From Mycobacterium sp. URHD0025 (lineage in GTDB: Bacteria; Actinomycetota; Actinomycetes; Mycobacteriales; Mycobacteriaceae), in the NCBI RefSeq assembly GCF_000426065.1, contig NZ_AUEQ01000012.1, forward strand, positions 1 to 64,000: a stretch of 64,000 bases of DNA. Direction: 5' to 3'. Within the stretch, counting starts at the first letter, position 1, and every line of letters begins with the position of its first letter. Of this stretch, positions 46,673-55,727 are shown in pieces. Made by a program: the position numbers and the translations under genes. The notes beneath the pieces were generated by a model. It was given only the letters and a program-made list of their open reading frames with translations. It was not told the origin of the DNA and did not search any database.

Positions 46673-46854
46673 TTCTGGACTCCTCGCCAAATTGTGTTCA
46701 GTAAAGGAATCCCTGGCGGGTTCATGGGCTGAAGATCGCCGGGGTCCTAGCGACCCCCCGTGCCGCGGATACATACCCGCTCGTTCGGCGGCCAAACGCG
46801 CCGATCGACCGTCATATAGGACCGGGTGGAGATCTCAGATGGACGCCACGCGCG

Positions 46855-47496
46855 CTATTTGGACATGGAGCCCATGAAGTATGTTTCGTGGCCCGTGGGA
46901 TAGCCGCCGCCGTCGGTGGCGATGTGAACGTGGTCGAAATGGTTGAGCGTTTCGTTCCCGTAATCGGCGGTCCAACTCGGTGCGCCGATACCGGGATAGA
47001 AGCCTTGACGCCAGATCACATGCAGCACACCCCAGCGCTTGGCGTTGGCCAACGCGAAACCGGCGATCTGGTTACCGAGTTCGATACCGTCCTTGGAGTG
47101 ATAGTTCGGAATCATCACGTCGATCGCCAGACCGTTGGGATGCCACTTCAGCGCATCCTGGCGAAACCCGCCGATGGTGCTGATCTCCGGGAACATCACG
47201 GCGATGGCACGGGCCACCCAGATGGTCTTCACTTGTAGACCGCCCTCGGGTGCCGGGCCTTTGGGCAGCGAGAACTGGAAGTCGCGGGCCACGACCGGCG
47301 CGCTGGCGGCGACCAACGCGGCTTGAGGTGGCGCCGGCGCAGGCTGCTGGCGGCTGGTGGGCGAGGTGGCGGCAGGGGCGTCCGGGCAACATGTCGACTC
47401 GGTGTTCTGCACGTAGACCATGCCGGCGGCAACGGCGATCGACACCGCGAGGGCCAGCAACCGGCCCCTGCCGTCGGCCAACAGTCGTTTCCCCAC
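46855..47496 (-). CDS. Exported M15/ARB_07466-like protein, copy B
   Basis: The 213-aa paralogue of the 38360-38986 gene has an N-terminal anchor (LLALAVSIAVAAGMVYV), a Pro/Ala linker, and the same domain: LKWHPNGLAIDVMIPNYHSKDG, WGVLHVIWRQGFYPG and LNHFDHVHIATDGGGYPTGHETYF. The shared His, Asp and HxH residues suggest zinc binding as in M15-type enzymes. GTG 47496 is the start. The two copies share the orientation and flank the glnX-pknG-amine oxidase region. Confidence 0.75.
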   Translation of the reverse strand: MGKRLLADGRGRLLALAVSIAVAAGMVYVQNTESTCCPDAPAATSPTSRQQPAPAPPQAALVAASAPVVARDFQFSLPKGPAPEGGLQVKTIWVARAIAVMFPEISTIGGFRQDALKWHPNGLAIDVMIPNYHSKDGIELGNQIAGFALANAKRWGVLHVIWRQGFYPGIGAPSWTADYGNETLNHFDHVHIATDGGGYPTGHETYFMGSMSK

Positions 47497-47805
47497 GCCA
47501 GCAATTTACTGCGCTTGCAAGCCCGGCGGGACAGGAACCGCGTCCGGCAACCGCATGTCTTTCTCGATGGCACCCCGAATTGGCAGAGCTAGCGGACCAG
47601 AGGCGTGCAAACCGAGCTCGCCAGGCCAAACGTCTGCGTCCGATCGCTGTCCACGACACGGGTCCGGCGCGCGCATCATCCGCGTGGCCCCGCTCGTCCG
47701 CCATGGCTCGGATCGGCCTGATTCGATCGGGCTGAGCCGAACCCGCGCAAACCTCGCAGCCTGCGAGTATCGGTAATTAACGGCGGCGTTTCCCGGAGAT
47801 GTGCG
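47497..47805. other. Intergenic region upstream of mce promoter
   Basis: No gene is convincingly supported. Open frames exist on both strands, one minus frame ending at 47506 close to the M15-like gene, but they lack ribosome sites and recognisable sequence. Confidence 0.4.
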
Positions 47806-47835
47806 TTGACAGCTAACCCAGCTCACTCCTAACGT
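47806..47835 (+). promoter_or_regulatory. Sigma-A-type promoter of the mce operon
   Basis: TTGACA (47806-47811), an exact -35 consensus, is separated by 18 bp from TAACGT (47830-47835). Initiation near 47842 would give a 5' leader of about 145 nt to the YrbE start at 47987. Confidence 0.65.
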
Positions 47836-47986
47836 CCCGCCCAGGGTCGGCGACGATGGGAATGAATGTGGGATCCGCACGGGAGTGCTCGCGCAGTGCG
47901 GCAACGACGCCGCTGCAGTCGTCATGCGTCGACGCCCCACGGCGATCGGGGTAACCCGTGTATATCGTCCTCGCCGGTCGGTCGTG

Positions 47987-48748
47987 ATGGGGACCGCCTG
48001 GGTCAAACCCGCTTTCGCGGTCGGCGATTTCGTCGTCCTGGCCGGTGAAACTTTCGCCGCCATGGTGCGCCCGCCATTCGCCTGGCGCGAGTTGCTCGAT
48101 CAGATCTGGTTCGTGGCACGGGTTTCGATCGTGCCCACCGTGGTGCTGTCCATCCCGTACACGGTGCTGATCGTGTTCACCCTCAACATCGTGCTGCTCG
48201 AGGTCGGTGCCGGTGACCTGTCCGGCGCGGGCGCGGCCCTGGCCTCGGTGACCCAGGTCGGTCCGGTGGTGACTGCGATCGTCGTGTCGGGCGCGGCCGC
48301 CACCGCGATGTGCGCCGACCTGGGCGCCCGGACCATCCGGGAAGAGATCGACGCGATGAAGGTAATCGGGGTGAACCCGGTCCAGGCGCTGGTCGTGCCA
48401 CGGGTGATCGCAGCGACTTTCGTTGCGCTGATGTTGTATTCGGTGGTGGCAGTGGTCGGTCTCACCGGCAGCTACGTTTTCGTCGTCTACGTCCAGCACG
48501 TCACACCCGGAGCCTTCGTGGCGGGCCTGACGCTGCTGACCGGCCTGCCGCAAGTCGTGGTGTCTCTGGCCAAGGCATTGCTGTTCGGGCTCTCGGCCGG
48601 CCTGATCGCCTGCTACAAGGGCCTTTCGGTGGGCGGGGGCCCGACAGCTGTCGGCAACGCGGTCAACGAGACCGTGGTGTTCGCCTTCATGGCGCTGTTC
48701 TTCATCAACATCCTCGCCACCGCCTTCGGCGTGAAGGTGGCTCCGTGA
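47987..48748 (+). CDS. YrbEA-type MlaE permease of Mce transporter
   Basis: The 253-aa membrane protein is the first permease of the Mce lipid importer. Family segments are VSIPYTVLIVFTLNIVLLEVGAGDLSGAGAA, CADLGARTIREEIDAMKVIGVNP (the loop that contacts the MceG ATPase, encoded elsewhere) and KGLSVGGGPTAVGNAVNETVV. ATG 47987 is used because it matches the usual family length; an in-frame GTG at 47885 would add 34 basic residues unlike YrbE and is less likely. It overlaps the second permease by GTGA. Confidence 0.9.
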   Translation: MGTAWVKPAFAVGDFVVLAGETFAAMVRPPFAWRELLDQIWFVARVSIVPTVVLSIPYTVLIVFTLNIVLLEVGAGDLSGAGAALASVTQVGPVVTAIVVSGAAATAMCADLGARTIREEIDAMKVIGVNPVQALVVPRVIAATFVALMLYSVVAVVGLTGSYVFVVYVQHVTPGAFVAGLTLLTGLPQVVVSLAKALLFGLSAGLIACYKGLSVGGGPTAVGNAVNETVVFAFMALFFINILATAFGVKVAP

Positions 48749-49587
48749 CAACCACTTCCGAGGACCGTGGGCCCGAAATCCTGAACCGAGCCGTGGACGG
48801 CACCCGCCGCGTGGGGGAGCAGACCGCGTTCTACGGCCAGGCGTTGTTGTCCACCGGTGATGCGTTGCGGCGCTATCCGGGCGAGGTTCTTCGGCTGATC
48901 GCCACGATGGGCATGGGTACCGGTGCGCTCGCGGTGATCGGCGGCACCGTCGTGATCGTGGGATTCCTGACCCTGACCACCGGTGCGCTGATCGCCGTCC
49001 AGGGCTACAACACGCTGTCCAACGTCGGAATCGAAGCTCTCACCGGGTTTCTGGGCGCCTTTCTCAATGTCCGGTTCATCGCTCCCGCGACCGCGGGTGT
49101 GGCACTGGCCGCCACCATCGGCGCCGGTGCCACCGCGCAACTGGGCGCCATGCGGATCAACGAGGAGATCGACGCGCTGGAAGTGATGGGCATCCGGGCG
49201 ATCACCTACCTGGCGTCCACCCGCATCGTCGCGGGAGTGATGGCCGTGGTGCCGATCTACACGGTCGCGGTGTTGATGTCGTTTCTGGCCACCAGGTTCG
49301 GTACCACGATCATCTACGGCCAGTCACGGGGTGTGTACGACCACTACTTCACCACGTTCCTGCATCCAGCCGACCTGGTCTGGTCGTTCACCGAGGCGCT
49401 CGCGATGGCGGCCGCGGTGATGGCGATCCACACCTATTACGGCTACACCGCCACCGGTGGACCCGCCGGCGTCGGGGAAGCGGTCGGCCGCGCGGTCCGC
49501 ACCTCGATCACCGCCGGGGTGTTCATCCTGTTGACCATCACACTGTCCGTGTACGGGCAGTCCGGAAACTTCCACCTGTCGGGGTAG
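48745..49587 (+). CDS. YrbEB-type MlaE permease of Mce transporter
   Basis: The 280-aa second permease has FLTLTTGALIAVQGYNTLSNVGIEALTGFLGAF and GATAQLGAMRINEEIDALEVMGI, the MceG-contact loop, plus GYTATGGPAGVGEAVGRAVR near the C-terminus. With the first permease it forms the inner-membrane channel. The first Mce gene begins 5 nt after its stop. Confidence 0.92.
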   Translation: MTTTSEDRGPEILNRAVDGTRRVGEQTAFYGQALLSTGDALRRYPGEVLRLIATMGMGTGALAVIGGTVVIVGFLTLTTGALIAVQGYNTLSNVGIEALTGFLGAFLNVRFIAPATAGVALAATIGAGATAQLGAMRINEEIDALEVMGIRAITYLASTRIVAGVMAVVPIYTVAVLMSFLATRFGTTIIYGQSRGVYDHYFTTFLHPADLVWSFTEALAMAAAVMAIHTYYGYTATGGPAGVGEAVGRAVRTSITAGVFILLTITLSVYGQSGNFHLSG

Positions 49588-49592
49588 CCGCG

Positions 49593-50969
49593 ATGACCAA
49601 TTCACCCCGGCGAGAAAAGATCGACCCGATCTGGTGGGCTCCGGTCCTGGTCATCGTGATCGTGTCCGTGATCGCCCTGACCGCACTGCTGTTCACCGGC
49701 GCACTCCGCCGTACCGTCCCGCTCACCCTGATCTCCGATCGGGCCGGCCTGGTCATGGAGGACGGCGCCAAGGTCAAGCTGCGAGGTGTCCAGATCGGCG
49801 AAGTAGCGTCCATCGCAGCCGAAGCCACCGCGGGGGACGCAGGCGCGAGACTCAGACTCAAGATCGATCCCGACGATTTCGCCTACCTCCCCGGCAACGT
49901 CGAGGCGGAGATCAAATCCAGCACCGCCTTCGGCGCCAAATACGTCGACCTCATCGTCCCGGAGGGCGGCGCGAGTCCCGAGCCGCTGCGACCGGGCGCG
50001 GTGCTGCACTCGCGCAATGTCACCGTCGAGGTCAACACCGTGTTCGAAAACCTGCAATCCGTTGTCACCGCGATCGACCCGGCGAAACTCAATGCGATCC
50101 TCGCCGCCGTCGGCGAATCCCTGCGCGGCAAAGGGGAAGTCATCGGCCAGGCCATCACCGACGCCAACAATGTGTTGCTCGCGGTGAATCCCCGGCTGGA
50201 CACCATCCGTCGGGACTGGCAGTTGTTCGGAGCGACCGCTCAGGCATACTCCGTTGCCGCGCAAGACATCCTGTCGATCCTCAACTCGTTCTCGACGACG
50301 GGGAACACCATCAGCACCCACGCCGGGGCGCTCGACGAACTGCTGCTGTCCGCGGTCGGCTTCTCCCGCTCGGGCATCGACACTCTCGGAGCCAACCAAC
50401 CCAGCCTCGTGCGTGCGCTGAACCTGCTCGATCCGACCACCGCACTGTTCATGAAGTACTCGCCGACCTACACCTGCCTGTTCCAGGGGGCGGTCTGGTT
50501 CCTCGAACACGGCGGCCGGGATGCACTGGGCGGTAACGGAAAATCGGTGATCATGGACGCCGCCCTGCTGGCCGGCGACGATCCCTACCGGTATCCGGAC
50601 AACCTTCCGGTGGTCAACGCCACGGGCGGGCCCGGTGGCAGGCCGAGTTGCGGCTCGCTGCCCGACGTCAGCAAGAACTTCCCGGTGAAGTACCTGGTGA
50701 CCGACACCGGGTTCGGCACGGGACTGGATGTCCGGCCCAATCCCGGCATCGGATTTCCCGGCTGGGCCAACTATTTCCCGGTCACGCGCGCGGTGCCAGA
50801 ACCGCCGAGCATCCGCTATCCGGGCGCGCCGGCACCGGGCCCGTTGCCGCCGTATCCGGGTGCGCCCGCCTACGGCGCACCCGAATTCGGACCGGACGGA
50901 GCGCCGCTCTACCCACCGCCGCCGGGGCCTCCGCCAGGTCCGCCGGCACCGCAGGAGGGACAACCATGA
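49593..50969 (+). CDS. Mce family protein A
   Basis: The 458-aa protein has an N-terminal membrane anchor (VLVIVIVSVIALTALLF), the MCE/MlaD domain at about 35-120 (LISDRAGLVMEDGAKVKLRGVQIGEVASI), a long helical region that would form the Mce tunnel, and a Pro-rich tail (PYPGAPAYGAPEFG). Six Mce subunits hetero-assemble to shuttle lipids across the periplasm. It overlaps MceB by ATGA. Confidence 0.93.
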   Translation: MTNSPRREKIDPIWWAPVLVIVIVSVIALTALLFTGALRRTVPLTLISDRAGLVMEDGAKVKLRGVQIGEVASIAAEATAGDAGARLRLKIDPDDFAYLPGNVEAEIKSSTAFGAKYVDLIVPEGGASPEPLRPGAVLHSRNVTVEVNTVFENLQSVVTAIDPAKLNAILAAVGESLRGKGEVIGQAITDANNVLLAVNPRLDTIRRDWQLFGATAQAYSVAAQDILSILNSFSTTGNTISTHAGALDELLLSAVGFSRSGIDTLGANQPSLVRALNLLDPTTALFMKYSPTYTCLFQGAVWFLEHGGRDALGGNGKSVIMDAALLAGDDPYRYPDNLPVVNATGGPGGRPSCGSLPDVSKNFPVKYLVTDTGFGTGLDVRPNPGIGFPGWANYFPVTRAVPEPPSIRYPGAPAPGPLPPYPGAPAYGAPEFGPDGAPLYPPPPGPPPGPPAPQEGQP

Positions 50970-51994
50970 GGCGCGCGACTTTCCGCGTCGCGACGCGGGT
51001 GGTGCTGTTCACCGCATTGAGCCTGGTCTTCACCTTCATCCTGGTGACCGTGTTCGGACAGTTCCGGTTCGATTCACGCGCCTCCTACAGCGCGGTGTTC
51101 ACCAATGTGTCCGGGCTCAAGGGCGGCAATTTCGTGCGGATCGCCGGCGTCGAGGTCGGCAAGGTCAAGGACCTCACGCTGCACAAGGACGGGACAGTCA
51201 CCGTCGACTTCGCCATCGACAAGACGCTGACGCTGACCGAGGGAACCCGCGCCGCGGTGCGTTACGAAAACCTGATCGGCGACCGCTACCTGTCCCTGGA
51301 CGAGGGGCCCGGATCTGTTCGTAAACTTCGGCCGGGACAGTCGATTCCACTGGAGCGCACATCGCCCGCGCTGGACGTCGACGCCCTGATCGGCGGATTC
51401 CGGCCGTTGTTCCGCGCGCTGGATCCGGATCAGGTCAACGCGCTGTCCGGGGAACTGCTGAAGGTGTTCCAAGGGCAGGGCGGCACCATCTCATCGGTAC
51501 TGGCCCAGACCTCGGCGTTGACCACCACGCTGGCCGGGCGCGATCAGCTGATCGGTCAGGTGATCACCAACCTAAACACCGTGCTCGGCACGTTCGCCAA
51601 ACGCGACGAACAGTTCGCCGAAGGCCTCGACAAGCTGTCGGAGCTGGTTGCCGGACTGGCCGAACGTAAATCCGACATCGCAACCGGGACGGCCTACATC
51701 AACGCCGCCGCCGGCTCGGTGGCCGACCTGCTGACCACCGCGCGTGAACCCATCAAAGAAGCCGTGACCCAGACGGATCGGTTCTCGGGGCAGATCATGG
51801 CCGATCGGGACTACGTGGACGACCTGGTCAAGACGCTGCCCGACGCGTACCAGGTGCTCGCCCGGAACGGGCTCTACGGCGACTATTTCGGCTTCTACTT
51901 GTGCGACGCGATTCTCAAGCTCAACGGAAAAGGCGGCCAGCCGGTGTATGTCAAACTCGCCGGCCAGGATTCGGGACGGTGCACGCCGAAATGA
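50966..51994 (+). CDS. Mce family protein B
   Basis: The 342-aa protein has an N-terminal anchor (VVLFTALSLVFTFILVTVF), an MCE domain (YSAVFTNVSGLKGGNFVRIAGVEVGKVKDL) and a long helical part (VLAQTSALTTTLAGRDQLIGQVITNLN). A C-terminal pair of Cys (LCDA and GRCTPK) may form a disulfide, as in other MceB proteins. ATG 50966 overlaps the previous stop; longer frames are not needed. Confidence 0.93.
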   Translation: MRRATFRVATRVVLFTALSLVFTFILVTVFGQFRFDSRASYSAVFTNVSGLKGGNFVRIAGVEVGKVKDLTLHKDGTVTVDFAIDKTLTLTEGTRAAVRYENLIGDRYLSLDEGPGSVRKLRPGQSIPLERTSPALDVDALIGGFRPLFRALDPDQVNALSGELLKVFQGQGGTISSVLAQTSALTTTLAGRDQLIGQVITNLNTVLGTFAKRDEQFAEGLDKLSELVAGLAERKSDIATGTAYINAAAGSVADLLTTAREPIKEAVTQTDRFSGQIMADRDYVDDLVKTLPDAYQVLARNGLYGDYFGFYLCDAILKLNGKGGQPVYVKLAGQDSGRCTPK

Positions 51995-53316
51995 CGCGAC
52001 TGACACTCAAAGGGTTCACCATCAAACGGCCCACGATCAAGCCGCTGGCAGAGCGCAGCCGGCCGGCCGTCGGTGCGGCGGCCATCCTCCTGCTCGCTGC
52101 CGCGGTGGTGGCGGCCTTCTCCTACGACAAGATTCCGTTCATCAAGGGCACCTCCGACTACTCTGCGTACTTCTCAGAGGCCGGCGGCATCAAATCCGGT
52201 AGTGACGTGCGGGTTTCGGGACTGAGCGTGGGTCGGGTCTCGCAGGTCCGGCTCCAGGGCGCCCGGGTTCTGGTGGACTTCACCGTCCGTGACGACGTCG
52301 AACTGGGCGAGCGCACCGAGGCGGCAATCAAGACCGAGACCGTGCTCGGAACCAAGGTGCTCGAGCTGACCTCCCGAGGCGACGGCACTCTCGCCGCACC
52401 GATCCCCATCGAACGGACCACCTCTCCCTACGACCTGCCGTCCGCGCTCGGGGATCTGACCACCACGATCAGCGGACTGGACACCACTCAGTTGTCCTCG
52501 GCGCTCACCACCTTGGCGGACACGTTCCGCGACACCCCGCCGGATCTGAAACTCGCGCTGGAAGGCGTGGGCCGGTTCTCGGACACCCTCAATGCCCGTG
52601 ACCACCAACTGCGCAACCTGTTGGCCAACGCCAACAAGGTCACCGGGGTACTCGCCAAGCGCAGCGACCAGATTGCCAATCTGGTGGTGACCACGAATGC
52701 ACTTCTGGCCGAACTGCTGTCCCAACGGGACTCGGTTGACGCGTTGATGAACAACCTCACCGCGGTGTCCCACCAGATCTCGGGCCTGGTCGCCGACAAC
52801 CGCACGCAACTCAAACCCGCCGTCGACAAGCTCAACGGGGTGCTGGAGATCCTGGACAACCGCAAGGGCGAATTGCAGCGCACGCTGTATCTGCTGCGCC
52901 GCTATGCGATGTCGTTCGGCGAAGTACTCGGGGCCGGACCGTTCTTCAAGGCGTCGCTGGTCAATCTGCTGCCCGGGCAGATCGCCCAGCCCTTCGTCGA
53001 TTCCGCGTTCTCCGATCTGGGCCTGGATCCCAATGTGCTGTTGCCGTCGCAACTTGTCGACCCGGGTACCGGCCAGCCGGGTACCCCGCCGCTGCCGATG
53101 CCGTACCCGCGCACCGGACAGGGTGGGGAACCGAACCTCAACCTGCCCGACGCGATCACCGGCAAGCCAGGAGATCCGCGTTATCCCTACCGGGAACCAC
53201 TGCCCGCTCCGCCGCCTGGTGGGCCGCCGCCCGGACCACCCGCATCGGCCCCCGCGCCAGGGGAACTCCCGCCGCCCAGTTTCGGGCCACCGGTACCAGC
53301 AGAAGGCGGGCGGTGA
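51991..53316 (+). CDS. Mce family protein C
   Basis: The 441-aa protein has a membrane anchor after about residue 28 (GAAAILLLAAAVVAAF), the MCE domain (SDYSAYFSEAGGIKSGSDVRVSGLSVGRVSQV), the helical needle and a Pro/Gly-rich C-terminus (PPPGGPPPGPPASAPAPGEL). Such Pro-rich tails are common in MceC subunits and may reach into the cell wall. It overlaps its neighbours by 4 nt on both sides. Confidence 0.93.
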   Translation: MTRLTLKGFTIKRPTIKPLAERSRPAVGAAAILLLAAAVVAAFSYDKIPFIKGTSDYSAYFSEAGGIKSGSDVRVSGLSVGRVSQVRLQGARVLVDFTVRDDVELGERTEAAIKTETVLGTKVLELTSRGDGTLAAPIPIERTTSPYDLPSALGDLTTTISGLDTTQLSSALTTLADTFRDTPPDLKLALEGVGRFSDTLNARDHQLRNLLANANKVTGVLAKRSDQIANLVVTTNALLAELLSQRDSVDALMNNLTAVSHQISGLVADNRTQLKPAVDKLNGVLEILDNRKGELQRTLYLLRRYAMSFGEVLGAGPFFKASLVNLLPGQIAQPFVDSAFSDLGLDPNVLLPSQLVDPGTGQPGTPPLPMPYPRTGQGGEPNLNLPDAITGKPGDPRYPYREPLPAPPPGGPPPGPPASAPAPGELPPPSFGPPVPAEGGR

Positions 53317-54608
53317 CCATGTCGACACGCGTACTGCGGATCGCAATCGCCTCGGCGCTGAGCGTCATCCTGGTCGTCGCGATCACCGTGGTGGCCTCCC
53401 CATGGTGGGATCGGGTCAGGGACAACACCTTCACCGCGTTCTTCGCCAACACCAACGGGCTCTACACCGGGGACGAGGTGCGCATCCTCGGCGTGGCGGT
53501 GGGAACCGTCGAGAGCATCGAGCCTCAGCCTGACGCCGCCAAGGTCACCTTCACGGTCGACAGGCAATACCCGGTTCCCGCCGACGTCCAGGCGGCGATT
53601 CTGTCGCCGTCGCTGGTCAGCGCCCGCGCACTCCAACTCGTTCCGGCCTATGAGGGTGGTCCGAAACTGGCCGACGGTGCGGCGATTCCACGGGGGCGTA
53701 CCGCGGTTCCCGTCGAATGGGACGACCTGCGTCAGCAGTTGGAGAAGCTCACCGGCTCCCTGCAGCCCACCACCCCCGGCGGGCCCAGCGCGGTCGGCGA
53801 GTTCGTCAACAGCGCGGCAGAGAATCTGCGCGGCCAGGGCGATACCGCCCGGGACACGGTGATCAAACTGTCGCAAGCGGTCTCGGCACTGGGCGATCAC
53901 AGCACCGACATCTTCAGCACCGTCCGCAATCTGCAACTGCTGGTATCCGCGCTGACCTCGAGCAGCGATCTGCTGGCGTCGTTCAACACCAACCTGGCCG
54001 ACATCAGCACCGTGTTGAGCAACAGCCCCGACGAGGTGGCCAACGCCACCCAGGCCCTCGACGTAGCGGTCAACGACCTGCGCGGGTTCATCGCCGAGAA
54101 CCGCGAGGGTCTCGGCGTCACGTTCGACCGGCTCAACGCGATCACCACCGCACTCAACGACAGCCGCGCCGACGTCAAGCAGGTCCTGCACATCGCCCCG
54201 ACGGTGTTCCAGAACTTCATGAACATCTACCAGCCCGCGCAGAGCGCGGTGACCGGGATCCTGGCACCGGTCAACTTCGCCAACACCGTCCAGTTCATCT
54301 GCAGCGCAATACAAGCGGCGTCCCGTAAGGACTGGGAGCAATCGGCGAAGTTGTGCGTGCAGTACCTCGCGCCGATCATCAAGAACCGTCAGTACAACTT
54401 CCCGCCGCTCGGGATCAATCCGTTCGTCGGGGCGTCAGCGCGGCCCAACGAGATCACCTACAGCGAGGACCGGCTCAATCCGCACCTGCCGCCACCGGCT
54501 CTCGCGCCGCGTGCAGCGGAGATATCGCAGGGACCGCAACAGGCGCCGATCCAAACCGATCCGGCACTGGGGCTGCCCGGGCTGATGCTCCCGGGAGGGA
54601 CGCCATGA
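53313..54608 (+). CDS. Mce family protein D
   Basis: The 431-aa protein has an N-terminal anchor (IASALSVILVVAITVVAS), the MCE domain (FTAFFANTNGLYTGDEVRILGVAVGTVESI) and a helical segment with AGALDELL-like repeats (LSNSPDEVANATQALDVAVNDL). GTG 53313 preserves the GTGA overlap; ATG two codons later (53319) is an equally good start. A Pro-rich stretch is present near the C-terminus (PPPALAPRAAE). Confidence 0.92.
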   Translation: MTMSTRVLRIAIASALSVILVVAITVVASPWWDRVRDNTFTAFFANTNGLYTGDEVRILGVAVGTVESIEPQPDAAKVTFTVDRQYPVPADVQAAILSPSLVSARALQLVPAYEGGPKLADGAAIPRGRTAVPVEWDDLRQQLEKLTGSLQPTTPGGPSAVGEFVNSAAENLRGQGDTARDTVIKLSQAVSALGDHSTDIFSTVRNLQLLVSALTSSSDLLASFNTNLADISTVLSNSPDEVANATQALDVAVNDLRGFIAENREGLGVTFDRLNAITTALNDSRADVKQVLHIAPTVFQNFMNIYQPAQSAVTGILAPVNFANTVQFICSAIQAASRKDWEQSAKLCVQYLAPIIKNRQYNFPPLGINPFVGASARPNEITYSEDRLNPHLPPPALAPRAAEISQGPQQAPIQTDPALGLPGLMLPGGTP

Positions 54609-55726
54609 GGCGGCCGGTGGTCGCGGCGCTCGTCATCGTGTGCCTCTCGGTGATCCCGGGATGCGAATGGCGCGGGCTGAATTCACTGAGCCTGCCGGGA
54701 ACCGAAGGCAATGGCGACGGCTCGTATACCATCCAAGCGCAGTTGCCCGATGTGGTGGTGATCCAGCAGAACACCCGCGTGCGCGTCGGAGACGTCAACG
54801 TAGGCAACGTCACCAAGATCGAAGTCCAGGACTGGCACGCCCTGGTGACCATGCGCATCGACGGCGGCGTCCACCTCCCGGCCAACAGCACAGCCAAACT
54901 CGGACAGACCAGCCTGCTGGGCTCCATGCACATCGAGCTCGCGCCGCCGATGGGCGAGGCGCCGCGCGGAGAACTCACCGACGGCTCGGTGATCCCGCTG
55001 TCGGCCGCCGCCACCTATCCGACCACCGAGCAGACTCTCGCGTCGGTATCGGTGCTACTCAACGGCGGCGGGCTGGCCCAGCTGCAGGAGATCAACCAGA
55101 CCTTCGCGAAGGCGCTGGCGGGCCGCGAGAACGACATGCGCAGTCTCCTCGGCCAATTGGACACCTTCATCGCGGGGCTCAACGCACAGACCGACGACAT
55201 CATCACCGCCACCGAGCGGCTCAACTCGCTGGCCGGTCAGGTGGCGGCCCGGGACGACACCGTCGACACCGCGCTCACCACGATCCCGAAGGCGCTCGCC
55301 GTGTTGTCCGAGCAGCGCACCAAGATCGCCGACGCGGTCGACGCACTCGGAAAGTTCAGTGCGATCGCCACCTCGACCGTCGCCCAGACCAAGGAATCGC
55401 TCGTCGACAACCTGCGCAACATCGCGCCGGTGCTGCGGGAACTCGCCAACGCCGGGCCCGCACTCACCCGGGGCCTCGACTTCCTGTCGACATATCCGTG
55501 GGTGAAGAGCACGCTGGCCAACTGGTTCCGCGGCGACTTCGCCAACATCACGCTGGTGGTCGATCTGACCTTGAGCCGGATCGACAGCAGTCTGTTCACC
55601 GGAACCCGGTGGGAAGGCAACCTCACAGAACTCGAAATGCAGTGGGGCCGCACGATCGGTCAGATGCCAAGCCCGTACACGGCGGGCAACCCGTTGATCG
55701 CTCCTTACCGATGGGGGGCGTACTGA
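54605..55726 (+). CDS. Mce family protein E, lipoprotein (LprK type)
   Basis: The 373-aa protein starts with a lipoprotein signal MRRPVVAALVIVCLSVIPGC with lipid-modified Cys20, the hallmark of the fifth Mce subunit. The MCE domain follows (YTIQAQLPDVVVIQQNTRVRVGDVNVGNVTKI), then the helical needle. ATG 54605 overlaps the MceD stop. Confidence 0.94.
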   Translation: MRRPVVAALVIVCLSVIPGCEWRGLNSLSLPGTEGNGDGSYTIQAQLPDVVVIQQNTRVRVGDVNVGNVTKIEVQDWHALVTMRIDGGVHLPANSTAKLGQTSLLGSMHIELAPPMGEAPRGELTDGSVIPLSAAATYPTTEQTLASVSVLLNGGGLAQLQEINQTFAKALAGRENDMRSLLGQLDTFIAGLNAQTDDIITATERLNSLAGQVAARDDTVDTALTTIPKALAVLSEQRTKIADAVDALGKFSAIATSTVAQTKESLVDNLRNIAPVLRELANAGPALTRGLDFLSTYPWVKSTLANWFRGDFANITLVVDLTLSRIDSSLFTGTRWEGNLTELEMQWGRTIGQMPSPYTAGNPLIAPYRWGAY

Positions 55727-55727
55727 C

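Noticed and set aside
46136..46732. 198-codon plus-strand frame
   Set aside because: Antisense to the proline-rich exported protein, which has a signal peptide and GAGGAG site.
47506..48063. 185-codon minus-strand frame ending just before the M15-like gene
   Set aside because: It overlaps the YrbE gene and mce promoter; only its last ~40 codons look protein-like and there is no supported start.
49602..50963. 453-codon minus-strand frame
   Set aside because: Antisense to mceA; no ribosome site and composition typical of a shadow frame.
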